A stretch of 41,676 bases of DNA from Caulobacter sp. 32-67-35 (lineage in GTDB: Bacteria > Pseudomonadota > Alphaproteobacteria > Caulobacterales > Caulobacteraceae): positions 1 to 41,676 of the forward strand of contig NCEV01000008.1 in assembly GCA_002280875.1 (NCBI GenBank), given 5' to 3'. The notes beneath the pieces were generated by a model that saw only the letters and a list, made by a program, of their open reading frames with translations, did not search any database and was not told the DNA's origin. Below, in pieces: positions 36,563 to 41,676 of the stretch. Numbering within the stretch: the first letter of the stretch is position 1; the number at the start of each line of letters is the position of its first letter. The translations under genes were made by a program, and so were the position numbers.

Positions 36563-37489
36563 TCAGGGAAGCTTGCAGGTCGAGGGGGCGCCAGCGACCT
36601 CGGCGAGCATCGCCCTGACGACCTTGGGCGCATCCGTGCCAATCACAGCGACTCCCGCCTTGGCCAGGCCCCGATATTCGCTTGGGTCACCATCGGCCGC
36701 ATAGCGGTCGTCCGCCCGACGCCCGGGCGCGCCAAGGGTTCCGAACATGGGCTCGACGCCGGCCTCGCGAAGGCTCGCCCAAAGCGCCGGGTTCTCTGCC
36801 CGTGTCCCGGTCCAGGCCAGGATGCGGCGGGCTTCCAGCCCTCCCTTGACCAGGGTCGCCAGATGTTCGGTGCTGGACACTGGTACGGAGATCATCATTT
36901 CGGGCGCCAAGGCGGCCAGACGCAGGGCGTCAGCATCGTTGTAGACGATCAGCACCGCCCGTCTCGCGGCGCGTGCGGCGCGGGTTTCGGCGATGACCTG
37001 TCGGGTCAGCGTCTCGCCATCTGCGCCCGAACTCTTGAAGTCCAGCGTCACGATCGATCCCACCTTGCCCGCCGCGTCCAGCGCCTCGCGCAGGGTGGGG
37101 GGCGGGGCATCCGTAACCTTGCCGGCGCCGTCGATCAGGCGCGTCGCCCGCAACTGCGCCAGGGTGTGATCGGCCACGCGGCCTCGGCCGTTGGTGGTGC
37201 GATTGAGCGTGTCGTCATGCATCAGGACCAATGCGCCGTCCCTGGTTCTGGTGACATCGATCTCAAGGAGGGCAGGGCGGATGGCCGCGCCTGTGGCGCG
37301 AATGCCTGCGAGGGAGTTTTCCGGCGTGCTGTCGTCCAGCACCGCGCGGTGAGCCGAGATCAGCACGCCCCTGTCCCGAGCGCAGTCGAAAAAGGCCGCG
37401 AGGGGCACGCTGCCCCCGGCGCCGGGTGGTGTCGCGCAGGCAGCCAGGATCGACATCGAAACGGTAAGGCCAAGAGCCAGGATGCGCAT
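36563..37489 (-). CDS. Glycerophosphodiester phosphodiesterase family lipoprotein
   Basis: Hydrolyses deacylated phospholipids (glycerophosphodiesters) to glycerol-3-phosphate and an alcohol. 308 aa from ATG 37489, with GGAG 8 bases upstream. Lipoprotein signal MRILALGLTVSMSILAAC (Cys18). GDPD motifs: ISAHRAVLDDSTPENSLAG (HR and PEN), LLEIDVTRTRDGALVLMHDDTLNRTT (E-x-D metal ligands, HD), GRGRVADHTLAQL, VTLDFKSS, and a C-terminal WTGTRAENPALW. The usual 'HRG' reads HRA. It transcribes away from the B12 riboswitch region. Confidence 0.92.
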   Translation of the reverse strand: MRILALGLTVSMSILAACATPPGAGGSVPLAAFFDCARDRGVLISAHRAVLDDSTPENSLAGIRATGAAIRPALLEIDVTRTRDGALVLMHDDTLNRTTNGRGRVADHTLAQLRATRLIDGAGKVTDAPPPTLREALDAAGKVGSIVTLDFKSSGADGETLTRQVIAETRAARAARRAVLIVYNDADALRLAALAPEMMISVPVSSTEHLATLVKGGLEARRILAWTGTRAENPALWASLREAGVEPMFGTLGAPGRRADDRYAADGDPSEYRGLAKAGVAVIGTDAPKVVRAMLAEVAGAPSTCKLP

Positions 37490-37623
37490 GCAGTTCACTC
37501 CAGATTCGAGAGTCGATCGGACTTGGGCTGTCTAGCAGACCGACGGCGTGCCGGGCCAGGAAGGCGAGATTCCAGGGCTATTGGCGTTTGGCGTGTCGTT
37601 TTCCGCCGTCGGGTCGCTCCACA

Positions 37624-37650
37624 TTGACGGTATGCGGCCCACCCTATAGG
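37624..37650 (+). promoter_or_regulatory. Promoter of the B12 riboswitch-btuB transcript
   Basis: TTGACGG (37624-37630), 12 bases, then CCTATAGG (37643-37650), a good match to the Caulobacter housekeeping promoter consensus (TTGACGS, 10-14 bases, GCTANAWC). The riboswitch begins about 10 bases after it, exactly where a transcript should start. Confidence 0.65.
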
Positions 37651-37660
37651 GCTGATTTCG

Positions 37661-37822
37661 CGTCAGGTTCCTCGCAAGAGGATGAATAGGGAACGGGGTT
37701 CAAAACCCCGGCTGCCCCCGCAACTGTAAGCGGCGAGCTTACGCGTCACATGCCACTGGGACCCCGGTCCTGGGAAGGCGACGCGCCAAGCATAGACCCG
37801 TGAGCCAGGAGACCTGCCCGGC
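37661..37822 (+). ncRNA. Cobalamin riboswitch (B12 element)
   Basis: Adenosylcobalamin-sensing 5' leader. Conserved blocks in order: a G/A-rich start with AGGGAACGGGG, the core CCCCCGCAACTGTAAGCGG (about 37713-37732), ATGCCACTGGG (about 37750-37760), CCTGGGAAGGCG (about 37769-37780), and the closing GTGAGCCAGGAGACCTGCC (about 37800-37818), the near-invariant B12 box. It lies about 150 bases upstream of the btuB-type gene and is expected to shut expression when B12 is plentiful. The terminator/sequester choice may involve the downstream hairpin at 37891-37907. Confidence 0.95.
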
Positions 37823-37890
37823 GCAGTCGTTCATCGTCCGGCCGGGGTGCGCCGAACGAACGGGATTTCCCGCGAAACGACATGTCAGTC

Positions 37891-37907
37891 AGGCCGCGTC
37901 GCGGCCT
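37891..37907 (+). other. Hairpin in the btuB leader, candidate expression platform
   Basis: AGGCCGC-GTC-GCGGCCT, a 7-bp perfect stem with a 3-base loop, between the riboswitch and the btuB ribosome site. No T-run follows, so translational or Rho-linked control is more likely than intrinsic termination. Position-based inference. Confidence 0.35.
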
Positions 37908-37974
37908 CTCGCCGTGGGCGCATCCTTGCGTTTGGGGCTTGAGGACGTGCGCGGGTCATTCAAAGGGAAAGACC

Positions 37975-39927
37975 ATGATCCGAGCGCTTCTGTGCTCCAG
38001 CGCACTCTCCACCGTCTTGATCTCCGGGGCCGTCATGGCCGAAGAGCAAAGGGCGCCAGAAACTGACGTCGCCGGCCGGACCGGCGCCACCGCCCTGGCC
38101 GAACTGGTGGTCACCGCCACGCGTACGGCTCAGCCGATCGAGAAGGTCGGCGCGTCCATCACCGTTCTGACGTCCGAGGCCATCAAGGCCAGTCAGGCCA
38201 CCACAGCCGTGGAGCTCCTGGCGCAGACGCCCAGCATCAGTTACAGCCGCAACGGCGGGCCAGGCTCGGCCACCAGCCTCTATATCCGGGGCGCCGAAAC
38301 CCAGCACACGGTCGTACTGATAGATGGCGTCAAGCTGAACGATCCGTCCTCGACCCAGGGCGCGTACAACTCCGGCAATCTGATGATCGGTGACGTCTCA
38401 CGCATCGAGGTGCTGCGCGGCGCCCAGTCGACCCTGTGGGGCAGCCAGGCCATCGGCGGCGTGGTCAACATGGTCACCGCTGAACCAAAAGGCACGTTTG
38501 AAAGCCATGCCAGTGTCGAAGGCGGCGCCCGAGACACAGCCTACGTCCGGGCCGGCGCCGGCGGGGCGGCCGAACGCCTGACCTGGCGGCTGGCCGGCAG
38601 CTACTACACCACCGATGGCTTCTCATCTTATGCGCCAGGCAGTGAGAAGGATGGCTATCAGAACACCGGTCTCTCCGGTCGTGTACGCTTCGCCTTCAGC
38701 GACGCCGTCTCGGCCGAGGTCCGCTCGGTCTATTCGCGCGGCAAGAACGACTTCGACGGATTTAACACCGACTCCGCCGAGTTTGGCCGCACCGAGGAAC
38801 TGGTGATCTATACCGGCCTGAACTTCGCCTTGCTGGATGGCCGCTGGAGCAACCGCATCGCCTACGGCTATACCGACACCGACCGCGAGAACATCAATCC
38901 GGCCCGTCCCGCCGTTCCCCTGACCTTCGACTCCACCGGCAAGAACAAGCGCTGGGAGTATCAGGGCGCTTTCGCGGTCACCGAAACGCTGACAGCCTCA
39001 TTCGGGGCTGAAAGCGAACGCTCAACGATGGGGACTCGATCGCCAAGCGTGGCGCGACCAAACCCCACCCTGAAAACGGGTCGCGTTGGCGTCGACAGCG
39101 TCTATGGCCAGCTTCAGGCGGAGGTCGCACCCGGCCTGACTCTCACGGGCGGTCTGCGCTACGAGGACCACGACACCTATGGCCGCCACACCCTGGGCCA
39201 GGTCTCGGCCGCCTGGGCGCTGAACCAGGGCAATACCGTGCTCCGGGCCAGTTTCGGCCAGGGGTTCCGGGCGCCGGGTCTGTATGAACTGTTCAGCGAG
39301 TACGGCAATCTCGACCTGAGCCCCGAAGAATTCGACAGCAGGGACGCCGGCGTTGAGCAACGCTTCTGGGCCGGCAAGGCGAAGGTTTCGGCGACCGTGT
39401 TCAAGCGCGAGGCCGACAACGAGATTCGCTTCTTCTCGTGCTCGTTCGGTGCGACCGACGCCTTGTGCAATCCGGGCGGCGTCTTCCGCTTCGGCTACTA
39501 CAAGAACATCCAGAAGACCCGGGCCCAGGGTCTGGAGTTGGTCGGCCAGTTCGACGCCACAGATCGTCTCACCCTGACCGGCAACTACGCCTATACGGAG
39601 TCGGAGAACGCGTCGGGCGCGAACGCTGGCCGGCAGCTGACGCGCCGTCCCAAGAACCTCGCCAACCTGTCGGTGGCCTATCGCTGGCCTATCGGCCTGA
39701 ACACGATCGTCGCCGCTCGCCATGTCGGCAAGACGTTCAATAACGAAACCAACACGGTCAGGGTCAGCAGCTACACGCTGGTCGACCTGCGGGCGTCGTA
39801 CCCGATCAATGACAGCCTGGAGGTCTATGGCCGCGTCGAGAACGCCTTCGACGAGTCCTATCAGACCATCCTGAACTATGGGACGCCCGGACGCGGCGCA
39901 TTTATCGGTATCCGCGCCAAGTTCTAG
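37975..39927 (+). CDS. btuB: TonB-dependent vitamin B12 receptor (BtuB type)
   Basis: 650-aa outer-membrane receptor. Start at ATG 37975 (AAAGGGA ribosome site) gives a signal peptide, MIRALLCSSALSTVLISGAVMAEE. TonB box-like LAELVVTATRTAQPIEKV, plug domain (about 45-160) with ELLAQTPSISYSRNGG, LYIRGAETQHTVVLIDGVKLND, and RIEVLRGAQSTLWGSQAIGGVVN, then a barrel ending in the outer-membrane aromatic FIGIRAKF. FRAPGLYELF and NPERSxx-like NLDLSPEEFDS motifs are typical. The riboswitch upstream supports cobalamin or a corrinoid as the ligand. Confidence 0.94.
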   Translation: MIRALLCSSALSTVLISGAVMAEEQRAPETDVAGRTGATALAELVVTATRTAQPIEKVGASITVLTSEAIKASQATTAVELLAQTPSISYSRNGGPGSATSLYIRGAETQHTVVLIDGVKLNDPSSTQGAYNSGNLMIGDVSRIEVLRGAQSTLWGSQAIGGVVNMVTAEPKGTFESHASVEGGARDTAYVRAGAGGAAERLTWRLAGSYYTTDGFSSYAPGSEKDGYQNTGLSGRVRFAFSDAVSAEVRSVYSRGKNDFDGFNTDSAEFGRTEELVIYTGLNFALLDGRWSNRIAYGYTDTDRENINPARPAVPLTFDSTGKNKRWEYQGAFAVTETLTASFGAESERSTMGTRSPSVARPNPTLKTGRVGVDSVYGQLQAEVAPGLTLTGGLRYEDHDTYGRHTLGQVSAAWALNQGNTVLRASFGQGFRAPGLYELFSEYGNLDLSPEEFDSRDAGVEQRFWAGKAKVSATVFKREADNEIRFFSCSFGATDALCNPGGVFRFGYYKNIQKTRAQGLELVGQFDATDRLTLTGNYAYTESENASGANAGRQLTRRPKNLANLSVAYRWPIGLNTIVAARHVGKTFNNETNTVRVSSYTLVDLRASYPINDSLEVYGRVENAFDESYQTILNYGTPGRGAFIGIRAKF

Positions 39928-40058
39928 ATACCAGCCGTGAACTCGTTGCTCTAACGAAGCCGCGCGGCGCGGCGGTTGTCTTCCGCGAGACAGCCGCCGC
40001 GTTCGCGCTGGGTTCGACTTGACCTGACAGGGTCGCCGCTCGCCAGAGGAAGCCGTAT

Positions 40059-41534
40059 TTGGCCGCTTTGATGATCCAGGGGTGTGGATCCGACGTCGGC
40101 AAGTCTGTGCTCGTCGCAGGCCTGTGCCGCCTTTTTACAAATCGCGGTTTGAGTGTTCGGCCCTTCAAGCCGCAGAACATGTCAAACAATGCCGCGGTCA
40201 CAGCCGATGGCGGCGAGATCGGCCGCGCACAGGCGCTGCAGGCCATGGCCTGTCGCACACCACCGACAGTCAATATGAACCCGGTTCTGCTCAAGCCCCA
40301 GAGTGATGTCGGCGCCCAACTGGTGGTGCTGGGCAAGATGGCGGGAACCTGGCAGGCCAGGGACTACCAGGAACAGAAAGCCGGGCTACTGAGCACGGTC
40401 CTGGAGAGTTTTCGTCGCCTCGAGGCCGAATGCGATCTTGTGATCGTGGAGGGCGCTGGCAGTCCGGCCGAGATCAACCTTCGGGCCGGCGATATCGCCA
40501 ATATGGGCTTTGCCCGCGCGGCGGACGTGCCGGTGATCTTGGTCGGCGACATTGATCGGGGCCATGTGATCGCCGCCCTGGTCGGAGCGCATGTTGTGCT
40601 CGACGATCACGATCGCGCCATGATCCGCGGCTTCCTGATCAACAAGTTCCGGGGTGACCCGTCACTCTTCGACGATGGTCGTCTCGAGATCAAGCGACGC
40701 ACCGGCTGGGCGGATCTTGGCATGGCGCCCTGGCTGGCCTCGGCGCGATCACTGCCCGCCGAGGACGCCGTAGTGCTTGAGCGGTCCCAGCCGGGTGAGC
40801 GTCGCCTGAAGATTGTCGCGCCAATGCTATCGCGCATGGCGAATTTCGACGACTTCGACGCCCTGCGCGGTGAACCCGACGTTGATTTCAGCTTCGTGCC
40901 GCCCGGCCAGCCGCTGCCGGGCGACGCAGATCTGGTTATCCTTCCCGGCACCAAGTCAACCTTGGCGGACCTTGGCTTTTTGCGCGCCCAGGGCTGGGAT
41001 ATCGACCTTGCCGCCCATATCCGCCGGGGTGGGCGCGTGCTCGGTGTCTGCGGCGGCTATCAGATGCTGGGCCGGACGCTGAGCGATCCCGACGGCGTCG
41101 AAGGGACGCCTGGGCACATTGACGGGCTTGGGCTCCTGAGGGTCGACACCATCCTGACGGGTGACAAGGTGCTCGCTCCAGTCGCGGGTCAACTCATTGG
41201 ACTTGAGGGACGGTTCGAAGGCTACGAAATGCATGTGGGCCGAACGACCGGTTCGGAGCGTCCAATGCTGCGGATGGACAATGGCGCGGTGGATGGCGCG
41301 GTTTCGCCCGATGGACGGATCATGGGCTGCTACGTCCATGGCCTATTCAATCAGGGCTCCGCACGTCGGGTGTTCCTCGAGGCACTGGGCGCGGCTTCGG
41401 ATGGCGTGGACCAGATCCTCCGCGTGGATGCCGCCCTGGACGAGATCGCTGGCGTTCTGGAGACCGCCTTCGATATCGAGGCCATCGCGGATATTGCAGG
41501 ACTTAGAGCCCTTTCCGACGTGATGGTGACGTGA
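40059..41534 (+). CDS. cobQ: Cobyric acid synthase
   Basis: Amidates four carboxyl groups of the corrin ring using glutamine and ATP, a late step of cobalamin synthesis or corrinoid remodelling. 491 aa from TTG 40059, with AGAGGA correctly spaced (an ATG at 40071 is possible but too close to the SD). N-terminal P-loop-like [45 protein letters not shown]-terminal glutamine amidotransferase with Cys331 in [12 protein letters not shown] and His427 in CYVHGLF. It follows btuB by 131 bases on the same strand and is likely under the same riboswitch. Confidence 0.95.
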   Translation: MAALMIQGCGSDVGKSVLVAGLCRLFTNRGLSVRPFKPQNMSNNAAVTADGGEIGRAQALQAMACRTPPTVNMNPVLLKPQSDVGAQLVVLGKMAGTWQARDYQEQKAGLLSTVLESFRRLEAECDLVIVEGAGSPAEINLRAGDIANMGFARAADVPVILVGDIDRGHVIAALVGAHVVLDDHDRAMIRGFLINKFRGDPSLFDDGRLEIKRRTGWADLGMAPWLASARSLPAEDAVVLERSQPGERRLKIVAPMLSRMANFDDFDALRGEPDVDFSFVPPGQPLPGDADLVILPGTKSTLADLGFLRAQGWDIDLAAHIRRGGRVLGVCGGYQMLGRTLSDPDGVEGTPGHIDGLGLLRVDTILTGDKVLAPVAGQLIGLEGRFEGYEMHVGRTTGSERPMLRMDNGAVDGAVSPDGRIMGCYVHGLFNQGSARRVFLEALGAASDGVDQILRVDAALDEIAGVLETAFDIEAIADIAGLRALSDVMVT

Positions 41535-41626
41535 CCCCCATTTCTCATCCAGCGATAACGAGAGTCCTGGGTTGATTTGACCTTGCCCCCAACCTTGGAC
41601 CAGGTCGGGCCGGGATTTCTCGCCGG

Positions 41627-41676
41627 TCAGGCGCCGGGCGGGCCATATGGCCCGGCGCCGTTCATCAGCTCGATCG
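41627..41676 (-). CDS. Possible 3' end of a minus-strand gene (partial)
   Basis: Minus-strand frame ending in TGA at 41627-41629, with only 15 full codons in the window: IELMNGAGPYGPPGA. Too short to identify. The Gly/Pro-rich end overlaps a long inverted repeat, so it could also be chance. Included as a flag only. Confidence 0.2.
   Translation of the reverse strand, partial: IELMNGAGPYGPPGA
41630..41659. other. Long GC hairpin near the right edge
   Basis: 10-bp perfect arms GGCGCCGGGC and GCCCGGCGCC around a 10-base centre that includes GGCCATATGGCC, itself a palindrome. It is 96 bases after the cobQ stop with no T-run on either side. It might end transcription from either direction or be a simple structural repeat. 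Confidence 0.45.

Overview
The window reads as chromosomal core DNA of a Caulobacter species or a very close Caulobacteraceae relative. Base composition is high GC with strong GC3. Gene content and order (secG-pyrG; eno-ftsB-like-pdhABC-lpdA; lipA; ispDF; dusB-ntrBC-ntrYX-dat-hfq-hflX) match what I know of the Caulobacter crescentus chromosome. LipA, Hfq and the Ntr proteins read as Caulobacter-type, and one promoter fits the Caulobacter housekeeping consensus (TTGACGS, 10-14 bases, GCTANAWC). No rRNA, tRNA, IS element, prophage, CRISPR array or toxin-antitoxin island was recognised.

Layout. 1-3.8 kb: the 5' part of a DEAD-box RNA helicase gene (minus strand, running off the left edge); a small ExbB-like membrane protein behind a promoter carrying two matching dyads; a gene-free stretch of about 0.6 kb; and a GNAT acetyltransferase. 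3.9-7.5 kb (plus): secG, pyrG, rpmF with a terminator, and an exported two-lobed aspartic protease. 7.5-8.3 kb (minus): an enoyl-CoA hydratase-like protein. 8.4-17.8 kb (plus): enolase with a strong terminator, an FtsB/DivIC-like division protein preceded by a dyad holding two GANTC methylation sites, and the pyruvate dehydrogenase operon pdhA-pdhB-(49-aa ORF)-pdhC-gpx-lpdA-DUF6880-like gene. 17.9-20.6 kb (minus): a lysophospholipase-like lipoprotein and a stand-alone acyl-ACP synthetase, a plausible fatty-acid salvage pair. 20.6-22.1 kb (plus): lipA and a RatA/Coq10-like START protein. 22.1-23.8 kb (minus): pncC and ispDF. 23.85-33.7 kb (plus): dusB-ntrB-ntrC, ntrY-ntrX-dat, hfq-hflX. 33.7-37.5 kb (minus): mazG, a GPH-type symporter, a small exported protein of unknown function and a glycerophosphodiesterase lipoprotein. 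37.6-41.5 kb (plus): promoter, cobalamin riboswitch, btuB-type receptor and cobQ. The last 140 bases hold a long hairpin and perhaps the 3' end of a minus-strand gene.

How the genes fit together. Enolase feeds phosphoenolpyruvate and pyruvate to the PDH complex, whose E2 and E1-beta lipoyl domains need LipA and whose E3 is LpdA. The nitrogen regulators NtrBC/NtrYX sit with a D-amino acid aminotransferase and the RNA regulator Hfq. The riboswitch links B12 uptake (BtuB) to late corrin-ring amidation (CobQ).

Most of the window is housekeeping. The items I would look at again are: the ATGA-coupled 49-codon ORF filling the pdhB-pdhC gap; the twin TTAC-N4-GTAA dyads in front of the ExbB-like gene; the GANTC-bearing dyad abutting the ftsB-like start codon; NtrC and NtrX both lacking the GAFTGA loop; and the lysophospholipase/acyl-ACP synthetase pair.
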